Assembly: GCA_030039155.1 (NCBI GenBank)
Contig: JASHQL010000275.1
Coordinates: forward strand, 1 to 34,824
DNA length: 34,824 nt
Reading direction: 5' to 3'
Source: Streptosporangiaceae bacterium
GTDB lineage: Bacteria > Actinomycetota > Actinomycetes > Streptosporangiales > Streptosporangiaceae
The notes under the pieces were generated by a model. The model did not search any database and was not told the origin of the DNA. It worked only from the letters and a program-made list of their open reading frames with translations. How positions within the stretch are numbered: position 1 is the first letter of the stretch; each line of letters opens with the position of its first letter. Of this stretch, positions 18,715 to 27,596 are shown piece by piece. The position numbers and the translations under genes are program-made.

Positions 18715-20889
18715 TCAGACGCGCTGCGGCTCCGGCTCGACCCGCGGCTCGTCCCGCTCGGCGATGCCGTACCTGGCGTACACCCGCCGCAGCGGGCGCG
18801 GCGCCCACCAGTTGGCGTTGCCGAGCAGCCGCATCGTGGCCGGTACCAGCAGCACCCGCACGATGGTGGCGTCCACGATCAGCGCGACGATCATGCCCAC
18901 GCCCATCAGCTTGATGAACGAGATGCCGGACGCGAAGAACGCGCCGATCACGATCACCAGCAGCAGCGCCGCGCTGGTGATCACGCCGCCGGTGCGCTGC
19001 AGCCCGCTGGCCACCGCCGCGGTGTTGTCGCCGGTCTGGTCGTACCGCTCCCTGATCCGGGACAGCAGGAACACCTCGTAGTCCATGGACAGCCCGAAGA
19101 TGATCGCCAGCATCAGGATCGGCATGGTCGGCTCGATCGTGCCGGTCGCGGTGAACTGCAGCAGGCCGGACAGGTGCCCGTACTGGAAGATCCACACGAC
19201 CACGCCGAACGTCGCGGCCAGCGACAGCAGGTTCATCACCACTGCCTTCACCGGCAGCACCACCGAGCCGAACGCCAGGAACAGCAGCACGAACACCGCG
19301 GCGGCCATCACCAGCGCCATCCACGGCACGGTCGCCGACAGGCTGGACAGCTCGTCCACCAGCTGCGCGGTCTGCCCGCCGACCGCGACCCTCGCGCCGG
19401 CCGGCCGGGCGACGTCGCGCACCCGCTGCACGATCTGCCGTGCGGCTACCGACAACGGCGCAGGCTGGTAACGAAGGTCGATACGGACGGTGCCGCCGAT
19501 GACGCCGGTGACGCTCGCGCCAGTCACCCCAGGCACCGCGGTGAGCCTGCGGACGTACCCGGCAAGCTGCGCCTGCCTGGCCGGCGAGCCGGCCACCGGC
19601 CCGCGGAACGAGACCACGGACTCGATCGGCGCCGTCGGGTTGCCTGGGAAGTCGCGCTGCAGCGCCTGGCTGACCACCCGCGGGCCCGCTCCGGCCGGCA
19701 GCACGGTGGCGTCCACGCCGCCCCAGCTCACGTGCAGGAACGGGGCGCCAAGCGCGAGCAGCGCGACCACGATGACCGCCACGTAGGCGACCGGCCTGCG
19801 CATCACGCTGCTGGCGATGCGGTACCAGCCGCCGGTCTCCTCTGGGTTTGGCGGCCGGTTGACGGTGCGGCGGATCCGCAGCGCGTTCACCTTCGGGCCG
19901 AGCGCGGCGAGCAGGGCCGGCAGCACGGTCAGCGCGGCGATCATGTCCACCAGCACGGTGGCCACCCCGCCGTAGCCCATCGAGCGGAGGAACACCTCGG
20001 GGAACAGCGTCAGGCTGGCCAGCGCGACCGCCACCGTGATGCCGGACACCGCGACCGTGCGGCCGGCCGTGGCCAGCGTCCTGGCCACCGCGTCCTCGAC
20101 GGTGGGCTGCCGGTGCAGTTCCTCGCGGAACCTGCCGACCATGAACAGGCCGTAGTCGATGGCAAGACCGACGCCCAGGATCGTGGTGATGTTGATGGAG
20201 TAGATCGACACCGGGGTGGCGAGCGTGAGCAGCCGCAGCGCGGTGAACGAGCCGAGGATGCCGATGCCGCCGATGGCCAGCGGCAGGCTGGCCGCCGCCA
20301 GGCTGCCGAAGATGACGAGCAGCAGGATCAGCAGCACCGGCATGGACAGGCCCTCGGCCCTGCCGATGTCGCTGGTGACCTCGTGGTTGATCGCGGCCTC
20401 TGTCGGGATCTGCCCGCCGACCTGCGTCGTCAGGCCGGGCGCCGGCAGCTTGCCCTCGATCGCGTGGTAGCTGCTGATCCGCGCCGCGTCGCTGTGCCCG
20501 GTCAGTTCGATGACGGCGTAGGTCTGCCTGCCGGTCGCGCTGACGAATTGCGGTTGCCTGGTGGACCAGTAGGTCGCGACCGACTCGACCTTGCTGGCCG
20601 GCAGCCTCGCCAGCGTGCTCGTCACCGCCCGCCGGTAGCTGGCGTCGTGCACGGTCTTGGTCTTGCTGGAGTACAGCACGACGACGTCGCCCGCGTCCCG
20701 GCCGAAGGCGCGCTGGGCCAGGTTGGCCTCCTGCTGGCTCTGGCTGCCCGGCACGTTGAAGCCGCCGGCCGACTGCAGCGCCCGGAACACGCCGGTCCCC
20801 CAGACCGCGGCGATGACGATGCCGAGCCCGGCTAGCACCAGGACCAGGCGGCGGCGCCTGAAGATGATTCGTCCCCAGGTCTCGAACAT
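18715..20889 (-). CDS. MMPL-family (RND superfamily) transporter
   Basis: The 724-residue membrane protein has the duplicated MMPL layout: TM1 (LVLVLAGLGIVIAAVWGTG), a periplasmic loop of about 150 residues, five helices containing GLAIDYGLFMVGRFREEL, a second TM and loop, and five helices with the matching GLSMDYEVFLLSRIRERYD. The Asp-Tyr pairs in these repeats correspond to the proton-relay position in MmpL3-type proteins. Such transporters export lipids, polyketides or drugs using proton force. It is divergent from a TetR regulator and followed by an aldo/keto reductase, the usual arrangement of an inducible efflux unit. ATG 20889 is preceded by GGAGGGC. Confidence 0.95.
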   Translation of the reverse strand: MFETWGRIIFRRRRLVLVLAGLGIVIAAVWGTGVFRALQSAGGFNVPGSQSQQEANLAQRAFGRDAGDVVVLYSSKTKTVHDASYRRAVTSTLARLPASKVESVATYWSTRQPQFVSATGRQTYAVIELTGHSDAARISSYHAIEGKLPAPGLTTQVGGQIPTEAAINHEVTSDIGRAEGLSMPVLLILLLVIFGSLAAASLPLAIGGIGILGSFTALRLLTLATPVSIYSINITTILGVGLAIDYGLFMVGRFREELHRQPTVEDAVARTLATAGRTVAVSGITVAVALASLTLFPEVFLRSMGYGGVATVLVDMIAALTVLPALLAALGPKVNALRIRRTVNRPPNPEETGGWYRIASSVMRRPVAYVAVIVVALLALGAPFLHVSWGGVDATVLPAGAGPRVVSQALQRDFPGNPTAPIESVVSFRGPVAGSPARQAQLAGYVRRLTAVPGVTGASVTGVIGGTVRIDLRYQPAPLSVAARQIVQRVRDVARPAGARVAVGGQTAQLVDELSSLSATVPWMALVMAAAVFVLLFLAFGSVVLPVKAVVMNLLSLAATFGVVVWIFQYGHLSGLLQFTATGTIEPTMPILMLAIIFGLSMDYEVFLLSRIRERYDQTGDNTAAVASGLQRTGGVITSAALLLVIVIGAFFASGISFIKLMGVGMIVALIVDATIVRVLLVPATMRLLGNANWWAPRPLRRVYARYGIAERDEPRVEPEPQRV

Positions 20890-20910
20890 GGGTGCCCTCC
20901 GAGGCTAAAC

Positions 20911-20961
20911 TCGGTTACCGTACATCGCACTGGTAAACGGTGTAAGCTTTACGATGTAAAC
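20911..20961. promoter_or_regulatory. TetR operator cluster between the MMPL and TetR genes
   Basis: This divergent region is unusually AT-rich and holds repeated GTAAA/TTTAC half-sites. The best dyad is TTTAC-GAT-GTAAA at 20948-20960. GTAA-GCT-TTAC overlaps it (20942-20952), and a GTAAAC copy at 20934 lies 22 bp, two helical turns, from the one at 20956. GGTTACCG at 20913-20920 adds an outer half-site. Control by the adjacent TetR protein is inferred. Confidence 0.55.
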
Positions 20962-21051
20962 TTGGCATACAGGGTTAACGGCTGTCAAGCGGGTTCGGTG
21001 CCGTGCAGCCGGGTAGCTGGAGCCAAGCGGGAACGTGAAAGAAGGCGAACC

Positions 21052-21813
21052 ATGGTCCAGGCGCTCAGCAGGCGAGACCGCGTCCGGGCTGCCACGACGC
21101 AGGAGATCATCCAGACGGCCAGGCGGCTGCTGGTCGAGCAGGGCCCCGAGGCAGTGTCACTGCGCGCGATCGCGCGCGAGATGGGCATGACGGCTCCGGC
21201 GCTCTACCGGTACTTCAGCAGCCACGAGGAGCTGCTCAGGTTCGTGGTGGCTGACATCTTTACCGAGGTGGCCGACCACGTGCGGACGGCCATCCATGCT
21301 GTCGGCAGCATCGAGGCTGCCGACAGCGCCGACGTAGCCGATCTCATGGTGCTGAAGATGGCAGCGGGCTGCCGCGAGTTCCGCGCCTGGGCACTGGAGC
21401 ACGTGCCGGAGTTCAGCATGATCTTCGGCAGCCCGATGCCCGGCCTCGAGGTGCTGCACGAGATCCAGAACGACCCGACACTGGACTGCGGCTACCAGTT
21501 CGGCCAGGTGTTCCTCGGCCTGTTCGGCGAGCTGTACCGCCGCCGGCCGTTCGCTATCCCGGCCGACGACGAGATCGATCCATCGCTGCGCGAGCAGCTC
21601 GCGAAGTACCGCCAGCTGGTCCACTCTGACCTGCCGCTCGGCGCGCTGCAGACGTTCCTGCGCTGCTGGGTGCTGCTCTACGGCACGGTCAGCCTTGAGG
21701 TGTCAGGGCACCTGAAGTTCGCACTCGACGACGCCTCGCCGATGTTCGAGCTGATGCTCGCGGACATGGCCCCGATGGTCGGCCTCGACCAGCCACTGCC
21801 CAGGCACAACTAG
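21052..21813 (+). CDS. TetR-family regulator of the divergent MMPL transporter
   Basis: A 253-residue one-component repressor. The N-terminal helix-turn-helix is clear at residues 14-65 (EIIQTARRLLVEQG, VSLRAIAREMGMTAPALYRYF). The C-terminal ligand-binding half resembles the WHG-type domain seen in many actinobacterial TetR proteins, including a LPLGALQTFLRCWVLLYGTVS helix pair. ATG 21052 has GAAGG a few bases upstream; the frame to 20962 has no good start. Divergence from the transporter and the half-site cluster between them suggest that it represses both genes and is released by an exported compound. Confidence 0.92.
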   Translation: MVQALSRRDRVRAATTQEIIQTARRLLVEQGPEAVSLRAIAREMGMTAPALYRYFSSHEELLRFVVADIFTEVADHVRTAIHAVGSIEAADSADVADLMVLKMAAGCREFRAWALEHVPEFSMIFGSPMPGLEVLHEIQNDPTLDCGYQFGQVFLGLFGELYRRRPFAIPADDEIDPSLREQLAKYRQLVHSDLPLGALQTFLRCWVLLYGTVSLEVSGHLKFALDDASPMFELMLADMAPMVGLDQPLPRHN

Positions 21814-21834
21814 CGTCGGGACAACGCGCTCACC

Positions 21835-21886
21835 CAACGTTTGGAGTTTTGGTAGTAACCGGTTGCTACCAAAACTCCAAACGTTG
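21835..21886. repeat. long palindrome, copy A of a dispersed structured repeat
   Basis: A perfect 21-bp inverted repeat (21835-21855 with 21866-21886); the inner bases extend it with one T.G wobble and two more pairs to a CCGG loop. Each arm contains ACGTTTG, two variable bases, then GTTTTGGT (or its complement). It lies 21 bases after the TetR stop and 10 before the rhodanese stop, between convergent genes. It could terminate both. There is no T-tract outside the stem. Copy B is at 34465-34512. Confidence 0.9.
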
Positions 21887-21896
21887 CTTCGCTTGC

Positions 21897-22220
21897 TCAG
21901 GCGACGAACGGCGCGGCGCCGGAGTCCGTGGCCATCGGCCGGCCGGCCGCCGCCCAGTCCTGCATCCCGCCGCCCACGTTGATCGCCTGCCAGCCAGCGC
22001 CCATCAGCGCCTCCGTCACCCTGGCCGACCGCGCGCCTGACCTGCAGATCACGTAGACATCGGTGTCCTGGGGCACCTCGGCGGCACGCGAGCCAACCTC
22101 CCCCATCGGGATGTGGGTGGCACCCGGCACGTGCCCCGCCGCCCACTCGTCCGGCTCCCGCACGTCGAGCAGCCATGCGTCCGCTGGCACGCTGGCGGCC
22201 GGTACCTCGGGAATAGCCAT
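21897..22220 (-). CDS. single-domain rhodanese-like sulfurtransferase
   Basis: A 107-residue rhodanese domain with active-site Cys59 in the loop CRSGARS, preceded by WLLDVREPDEWAAGHVPGA and followed by NVGGGMQDW, all standard landmarks. Stand-alone rhodaneses of this size (GlpE/PspE-like) transfer sulfane sulfur to cyanide, thioredoxin or other acceptors; the six-residue loop suits sulfur rather than phosphate substrates. ATG 22220 has AAGGAG 6 bases upstream, which rejects the longer frame. It is divergent from the GNAT gene and convergent with the TetR gene, so it appears to be monocistronic. No signal peptide. Confidence 0.93.
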   Translation of the reverse strand: MAIPEVPAASVPADAWLLDVREPDEWAAGHVPGATHIPMGEVGSRAAEVPQDTDVYVICRSGARSARVTEALMGAGWQAINVGGGMQDWAAAGRPMATDSGAAPFVA

Positions 22221-22348
22221 CACCCGCTCCTTACCCCCAGGCCGGTCCGGCCGGGTGTCACCCGCCAGCCTACGAGCGCTGCTCCCGCGGCTGCGGCCAG
22301 TCCGCCCGGATCGGCTGGCGGGCTGGCCGGCTCGCTGGCCCTGGTTAG

Positions 22349-22894
22349 ATGGCAGTCGTGCTGATACGTGACGCATTGCCCGCAGAACTGGACCAGGTCG
22401 GCGAGATCAGGGTGTCGGCCTACCTGGCCGACGGATTCTTGTCTCCGTCCTCGCAGTACGCGCCGCGGCTGCGCACGCTCGGCGCCGACGGCATCGGCGA
22501 CGTGCTGGTCGCGGTGACCGGCGAGGACACCGCCGAGCCGCGGCTCGTCGGCACGGTCATGCTGCGGTACTGGCCGGACGGCGGCGAGATCATGCAGGAG
22601 CCTGGCGACGCGGAGATCCGCGCGCTCGCGGTAGCGCCGTCGGCTCGCGGCACCGGCGCGGGCAAGGCGCTGCTGCAGGCGGTCATCGACCGGGCGGTCA
22701 GCTCGGGCGTGCGGCACCTGATGCTGTGCACGCAGCCGGAGATGCTGACCGCGCATTACCTGTACGAGCAGGCCGGCTTCGTCCGGCTGCCGGCCAAGGA
22801 CAGGTCGCCGGCCCCAGGTGTCAACCTGCTGGCCTACGGCCTGCGGCTGGACGCCGGCCACCCGCTGGACGCCGGCCAGCGGGTGATCAGCTAG
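22349..22894 (+). CDS. GNAT-family N-acetyltransferase
   Basis: A 181-residue acetyltransferase. Motif A, which binds acetyl-CoA, is RALAVAPSARGTGAGKALLQ (R/Q-x2-G-x-G/A form), followed by the motif B helix ending in YLYEQAGFVRLP. The N-terminal part (IRDALPAELDQVGEIRVSAYL) is the usual variable substrate region. The substrate cannot be inferred. No clear Shine-Dalgarno precedes ATG 22349, and GTG 22358 is an alternative. Its stop codon interlocks with that of the convergent SWIM gene through a shared CTAG at 22891-22894. Confidence 0.88.
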   Translation: MAVVLIRDALPAELDQVGEIRVSAYLADGFLSPSSQYAPRLRTLGADGIGDVLVAVTGEDTAEPRLVGTVMLRYWPDGGEIMQEPGDAEIRALAVAPSARGTGAGKALLQAVIDRAVSSGVRHLMLCTQPEMLTAHYLYEQAGFVRLPAKDRSPAPGVNLLAYGLRLDAGHPLDAGQRVIS

Positions 22895-23772
22895 TCCTCC
22901 GGCGGGTCGGCGGACTGGCCGGTCATCAGCCGGTAGGCCGGCGTCAGCACCGTGACCAGGTCCTCGCCGCCGATCTGCACCGGCGGCGGCTCGAAGCCGC
23001 GCAGCAGCAGGTCGGCCGGGGCCGCGGCGGCGGGCGGCAGCATCCGCAGCCTGGCCTGGCTGAGGCCAGGCGTCCAGAAGCCGTCCAGGCTCTGCGCCAG
23101 CGGGCGGTCGGCAAGCCCGGCAAGCGGCCCGTGACTCTCGCCGCCGTCCGGCCGGCCGGCCGGCTCGGCGCCGGCAGGCCCGCGCAGCGCCGCCAGCAGG
23201 TCAGCCCTGGCCCTGCCGCGCCAGGCCAGCATGGCGAACGGGTCGTCGTCGAACGCCTCGGCCAGCACGTAGCAGACCGCCGCGACGTGCTTACACGGCA
23301 GTCCCCAGTCCGGGCAGGAGCAGGTCATCTCGAGCTCGCGCGCGGAACGCGGGAACAGCGGCGTGCCGCAGTCCGCGAACACGTCCTCGATCTCGGCTGG
23401 CATCTCGCCGGCCAGCAGCCTGGCCCGGAACAGCGCACGCGCGGCCAGCGCCTGCTCCACCCGCTGCCATTGCCTGGTGGTCAGCGGCAGCACCTGCAGC
23501 CGGACCCGGTACGGCTTTGGCCGTGAGCCCTGTACGCTCGCGGTCACGTACCCGGCCGAGATGTCCAGGCTGATGACCTGACCTGACCTGGCGTAGTTCC
23601 GGCCGCGGGCCAGCCGGCCCTGCATGCCGAACGACTCGAGCACCTCGATGAACCGGCGGGACCACCACCGCTCGCCGATCGCGCCGCGCTTGCTGCGGGC
23701 CTTGATGCCGCCCTCGACCTTCCGCGGGCCGGACGACGGCGGCCAGTCCCGCCATGTCGATGATGTGCTCAT
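22891..23772 (-). CDS. SWIM zinc-finger protein, partner of the SNF2 helicase
   Basis: The 293-residue protein carries a SWIM zinc finger, C-x-C-x6-C-x-H, formed by Cys151, Cys153, Cys160 and His162 (CSCPDWGLPCKH). The N-terminus is basic (KARSKRGAIGERWWSRRFIE), and strands such as ISLDISAGYVTASV suggest a small beta domain before the finger. SWIM domains bind DNA or proteins and recur beside bacterial SNF2 genes. ATG 23772 overlaps the SNF2 stop as ATGA (23769-23772), so translation is coupled and the products probably form one complex. The longer frame to 24015 only shadows the helicase. Confidence 0.93.
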   Translation of the reverse strand: MSTSSTWRDWPPSSGPRKVEGGIKARSKRGAIGERWWSRRFIEVLESFGMQGRLARGRNYARSGQVISLDISAGYVTASVQGSRPKPYRVRLQVLPLTTRQWQRVEQALAARALFRARLLAGEMPAEIEDVFADCGTPLFPRSARELEMTCSCPDWGLPCKHVAAVCYVLAEAFDDDPFAMLAWRGRARADLLAALRGPAGAEPAGRPDGGESHGPLAGLADRPLAQSLDGFWTPGLSQARLRMLPPAAAAPADLLLRGFEPPPVQIGGEDLVTVLTPAYRLMTGQSADPPED

Positions 23773-26700
23773 TCGGACACTGCCTCCGGCGCGAGCGCGA
23801 TCACGTCGCGCAGGTCGGCAACCGACAGCTCGGTCAGCCAGCTCTCTCCGGTGCCGACGACCCGTTCGGCCAGCGCCTTCTTCTCCTCGATCATCGCGTC
23901 GATCCGCTCCTCCACCGTGCCGACGCAGACGAACTTGCGCACCTGCACGTCCCTGCGCTGGCCGATCCGGAACGCGCGGTCGGTGGCCTGATCCTCCACC
24001 GCGGGGTTCCACCATCTGTCCACGTGGATCACGTGGTTGGCGGCGGTGAGATTCAGCCCGGTGCCGCCCGCCTTGAGTGACAAGATCAGCAGCGCGGGGC
24101 CGTTCCCTTCCTGGAAGTCCTGCACCAGACGGTCACGCTGCTGCTTCCCGGTCCCGCCGTGCAGGAAGCCGGCCGCACAGCCAAGCCTGGCCGCCAGGTA
24201 GGGCTGCAGCAGGTGGCCGAACTCCGCGTACTGGGTGAACAACAGCGCCCGGTCGCCGGCCGCGACGATCTCGCTGCCGATCTCCTCGAGCCTGGCCAGC
24301 TTGCCTGACCTGCCGTCCAGCCGCGAGCCATCGCCGAGCAGGTGCGCCGGGTGGTTGCAGACCTGCTTGAGCTTGGCCATCGTGGCCAGCACCAGGCCGC
24401 GCCGCTCGATGCCAGGGTCGGCCGCCTCGATCCTGGCCATCATGTCGTCAACCGTCGCCCGGTACAGCGAGGCCTGCTCGGGCGTCAGGTTGCACCAGAC
24501 CTTCATCTCCAGCTTGTCCGGCAGGTCGGCGATGATCGTCTTGTCGGTCTTCAGCCGGCGCAGGATGAACGGGCCGGTGAGCCGGCGCAGCCGTTCTGTG
24601 GCTTCCTCGTCCGCGTTGCGCTCCACCGGCGTGGCGAACCGCTGCCGGAACTTGTCCGCGGGACCGAGCAGGCCAGGGCTGGTGAACGCCATGATCGACC
24701 ACAGGTCGGCCAGCCGGTTCTCCACCGGCGTGCCGGTCAGCGCGATCCTTGACCCGGCGGGCAGCGCCCTGACCGCCTGGGCCTGCCTGGTGCTCGAGTT
24801 CTTGATGTTCTGCGCCTCGTCGCAGACCACCCTGGCCCACTGCAGCTTGCTGAGCTCCGCGACGTCCCTGCTCGCCACGCCGTAACTGGTGATCACCAGG
24901 TCGGCCTGGCCGAACGCCTCGGCCAGGTCGTCGCCGGCCAGCCGGTCGGCACCGTGGTGCACGTGCACGCGGAGCTGCGGGGCGAACCTGGCCGCCTCCC
25001 GCTCCCAGTTCCCGACCAGCGACATCGGGCAGACCAGCAGCGTCGGCTGTTTCGTTGCGCCCGCCTGCTTGTCGTGCGCGAGCAGCGCCAGCGTCTGCGG
25101 GGTCTTGCCCAGGCCCATGTCGTCGGCCAGGATCGCGCCCAGGCCAAGATCACCGAGGAAGCTCAGCCAGGCTAGGCCGCGCTGCTGGTACGGCCGCAGT
25201 TCGCCGGCGAACGAGCCGGGCGTCTGCATCGGCTCGAGCCGCCGGTCGGCCTGCCCGGACAGCAGGTCACCGAGCCAGCCGTCCGCGTCGACCTCGACAA
25301 GCGGCAGGTCTTCCTCGCTGGTCAGCCCGGCCAGCATCGCGTCGGCCGCGGTCATCGTGCCGGTCCGGCGGCGGTCGAGGAACTTCAGTGCAGCCTGCAG
25401 GTGCCGGTCGTCAAGCTCCACCCACTGGCCGCGGACCCGGACCAGCGGGATCTTCAGCCTGGCCAGCTCGGCAAGCTCGGCCGGGTCCAGGGTGTCCTCG
25501 CCGACGGCCAGCTCGTAACGGAAGTCGACCAGGTCTGCCATGCCGAATTTCGGCGGGCCCGCCGACGCCGCCGGAGCCTGCCGCGACCTGGTGGTGAGCT
25601 TCAGGCCGAGCCTGGACTTGCGCACCCAGTCGGGCAGCAGCACGCCGAAGCCGGCCCCGGCAAGCAGCGGCCCGGTCTCCTTCAGGAACCTGAAGGCGCC
25701 GCGGGTGTCGAGCGGCACGCTGTCCGGGGCCGGCTGCTGCAGCTCGTCGTTCAGCTCGGGAAACAGCCGGGACGCGCGGCCGAGGCCGGCCAGCAGGTCC
25801 TCCTCCGGGAACCTGATGCCTGCCGCGGCCCAGCCGCCTGCCGCCTCGCCTGACCAGATGTCCGCCGCCGACAGCAGCAGGCTCGGATCGTCGGTCGCCT
25901 GCAGCGCGAGCTCCACCCGCCAGGCCGGCTCACCGTCTGGCTCGGCTGGCTCGGGCCCGGCATCGGGCTCGGGCAGGTCAGGGTCAGGCGGCGCCGGCTC
26001 GATCAGCCGGAAGCAGGTGCGCACCGGCCCGGCCGGCTCCTGCGCCGAGTCGTGCCAGGCCCACAGGCCGAAGGCAAGCTGCGCCGCGACCGTGGTCTGC
26101 GCGCCGGTGGTCACCTCGACCTCGGCGTCCGGGCCGGTGAGCGCGGCCGCCCAGCGCTCGAGCACCACCGCGACGCCGTCGTCGGCAGCATCGCGGGTCC
26201 GCGCGGCGGGCAGCAGCGTGAACGACGGGTCGGCGGCCAGCCTGGCCCGGACCGCGGCGTCGGTCAGCTCGTCGAGCGCCTCGCCGAACACCTGCGCGGC
26301 CGGCTCGCCCTCGGTGCTGAACGACCGGCAGAGCGGCGGCATCGCGGCGGCAAGCTCACGTGCCCGCTGCGCGTCAGGTCCGGCCAGCACCGGCCGCCAC
26401 CTGGCCCAGTAGCCGTCGCTCGCGCCGGTGTCGAGTACCGGCAGCACCCGGCCGCGGGCGGCCAGGTCGGCGGCCAGCCGGCCGACAGCGGCGAAGTACT
26501 GCAAGGAACCGCCAGGGAGCAGCTGCGCCGCGCCGAGCAGGTCTGGCTCGTCCAGATATCCGAGCAAGACCTGCGCCGCGGCCGGCTCGAAGATCAGCGC
26601 GGTGACCCGCCAGGCCGCGAGCGTGGTTCGGCCTGGCGGCTTCGCCGCGCCGTCCGGCTGCGGAGCTGCCAGTTCTGGCGACGGCAGCGGGCCGGCCGGC

Positions 26701-26939
26701 CCGCTCGGCAGCCGCAAGGTCAGCTCGTCATCGGCGGCCTTGCGTGCCAGGTCGCCGAGCTGCTCGCTGGCCTCGGCCAGCGCGTCGACGAGGATGTCAG
26801 GATCGCAGCCGAACGGGTGCGGCCGCGGCGCCCTGGACGGGCGCGCCGTTGCCTGATTGGGCATGACCGCCGGGCGGCCTGAGTCCTCTGCCCACAGGTT
26901 CAGGCCCCCGTACGCCCAGACACCGTGGATCACCAGCAT
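23769..26939 (-). CDS. SNF2-family DNA-dependent ATPase/helicase
   Basis: At 1056 residues this is a typical bacterial SNF2 (HepA/RapA-like superfamily 2) protein. The first 400 or so residues are variable and acidic. Next comes the SNF2-associated segment (VDFRYELAVGEDTLDPAEL), then the ATPase: Q/I-like LRPYQQRGLAWLSFL, Walker A ADDMGLGKT (Lys about 612), DEAQ box (about 706), GTPVENRL, and helicase lobe 2 ending LSLKAGGTGLNLT, DRWWNPAVEDQATDRAFRIGQ. It should move along double-stranded DNA and remodel bound protein, in transcription or repair. ATG 26939 is chosen over 27050 because the usual HGVWAYGGLNLWAED opening follows it. It is co-translated with the SWIM gene. Confidence 0.95.
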   Translation of the reverse strand: MLVIHGVWAYGGLNLWAEDSGRPAVMPNQATARPSRAPRPHPFGCDPDILVDALAEASEQLGDLARKAADDELTLRLPSGPAGPLPSPELAAPQPDGAAKPPGRTTLAAWRVTALIFEPAAAQVLLGYLDEPDLLGAAQLLPGGSLQYFAAVGRLAADLAARGRVLPVLDTGASDGYWARWRPVLAGPDAQRARELAAAMPPLCRSFSTEGEPAAQVFGEALDELTDAAVRARLAADPSFTLLPAARTRDAADDGVAVVLERWAAALTGPDAEVEVTTGAQTTVAAQLAFGLWAWHDSAQEPAGPVRTCFRLIEPAPPDPDLPEPDAGPEPAEPDGEPAWRVELALQATDDPSLLLSAADIWSGEAAGGWAAAGIRFPEEDLLAGLGRASRLFPELNDELQQPAPDSVPLDTRGAFRFLKETGPLLAGAGFGVLLPDWVRKSRLGLKLTTRSRQAPAASAGPPKFGMADLVDFRYELAVGEDTLDPAELAELARLKIPLVRVRGQWVELDDRHLQAALKFLDRRRTGTMTAADAMLAGLTSEEDLPLVEVDADGWLGDLLSGQADRRLEPMQTPGSFAGELRPYQQRGLAWLSFLGDLGLGAILADDMGLGKTPQTLALLAHDKQAGATKQPTLLVCPMSLVGNWEREAARFAPQLRVHVHHGADRLAGDDLAEAFGQADLVITSYGVASRDVAELSKLQWARVVCDEAQNIKNSSTRQAQAVRALPAGSRIALTGTPVENRLADLWSIMAFTSPGLLGPADKFRQRFATPVERNADEEATERLRRLTGPFILRRLKTDKTIIADLPDKLEMKVWCNLTPEQASLYRATVDDMMARIEAADPGIERRGLVLATMAKLKQVCNHPAHLLGDGSRLDGRSGKLARLEEIGSEIVAAGDRALLFTQYAEFGHLLQPYLAARLGCAAGFLHGGTGKQQRDRLVQDFQEGNGPALLILSLKAGGTGLNLTAANHVIHVDRWWNPAVEDQATDRAFRIGQRRDVQVRKFVCVGTVEERIDAMIEEKKALAERVVGTGESWLTELSVADLRDVIALAPEAVSE

Positions 26940-27117
26940 TGACCTGCACCCCAGCAACTGCGGCAGAACAGCTACTCCGGCGAAGCTAGCAACCACCACA
27001 GACAGACACGCCGCGAATCGCCGGGCCGCACGCCTTATTTTGCGGACCAATCACCGGTAACAAGGCCATAGCCACCCGCCATTTGGCGACGCCGAGCACG
27101 ACGAACCGACGCTTCAG

Positions 27118-27342
27118 GTGTGGTGGTTCGCGGTCGGCTTGCTGTTACCCGTCTCCTACTGGCTGACCACATTCGCGCATGACCGGCACTGGCCAATGAG
27201 CCAGCAGCACACGGTCACGGTCATCGCTGATTGGCTGATGCGGCCGGCCGTGAGCGCCGCCGCCGCCATCCTGCTCTTCTAGATGATCATGTCGGATGGC
27301 CGCCGCTGGCTGAACCGACGGCGCGCCCGCAGAGCGGACTAG
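27118..27342 (+). pseudogene. small two-helix membrane protein gene broken by an in-frame TAG
   Basis: From GTG 27118 an in-frame TGG-TGG-led hydrophobic helix (WWFAVGLLLPVSYWL), a polar loop (HDRHWPMSQQH) and a second helix (AVSAAAAILLF) end at TAG 27280-27282. The same frame then continues as MIMSDGRRWLNRRRARRAD to TAG 27340-27342, exactly the helix end and basic tail expected of an intact membrane protein. The frame is open upstream to 27061 with protein-like codons but no ATG. So either a stop mutation and a lost start have decayed the gene, or a 54-residue truncated protein is made. Codon bias is somewhat weaker than in neighbours. No family recognised. Confidence 0.5.
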
Positions 27343-27596
27343 ATCCGGTCGGCCGGGCTTCGGTCCGAGTCCGGCTGATCGGGGCTGACCGCCGCGGCGC
27401 CTGACTCGGCCTTTGCTGCTGCCTCTTCCTCGGCGCGGGCCATGTCGTTGACCTTGCGCAGGTGCTTGGCCATCGACCTGAACACGAAGTAGAGGATCAC
27501 GCCCATGCCGAACACGACCAGGAAGCCGAGCGTGCCCGGCTGATCGAGCAGCGTCGACGACGTCTTCGACGCCAGATCGAGCGCCAGTCCGATCAC
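27339..27596 (-). CDS. small single-helix membrane protein downstream of mca
   Basis: About 85 residues: a short N-terminal stretch (IGLALDLASKTSS), one transmembrane helix (GFLVVFGMGVILYFVF), a basic segment (RSMAKHLRKVNDMARAEEE) and an acidic, disordered tail. The position after mca and the size match the Rv1083-like small membrane proteins of other actinobacteria; their role is unknown. GTG 27596 overlaps the mca stop as GTGA and has AGAGGG 7 bases upstream, so it is preferred to GTG 27602. It should be translationally coupled to mca, hinting at a membrane-side role in mycothiol detoxification, but that is inference. Confidence 0.8.
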   Translation of the reverse strand: MIGLALDLASKTSSTLLDQPGTLGFLVVFGMGVILYFVFRSMAKHLRKVNDMARAEEEAAAKAESGAAAVSPDQPDSDRSPADRI

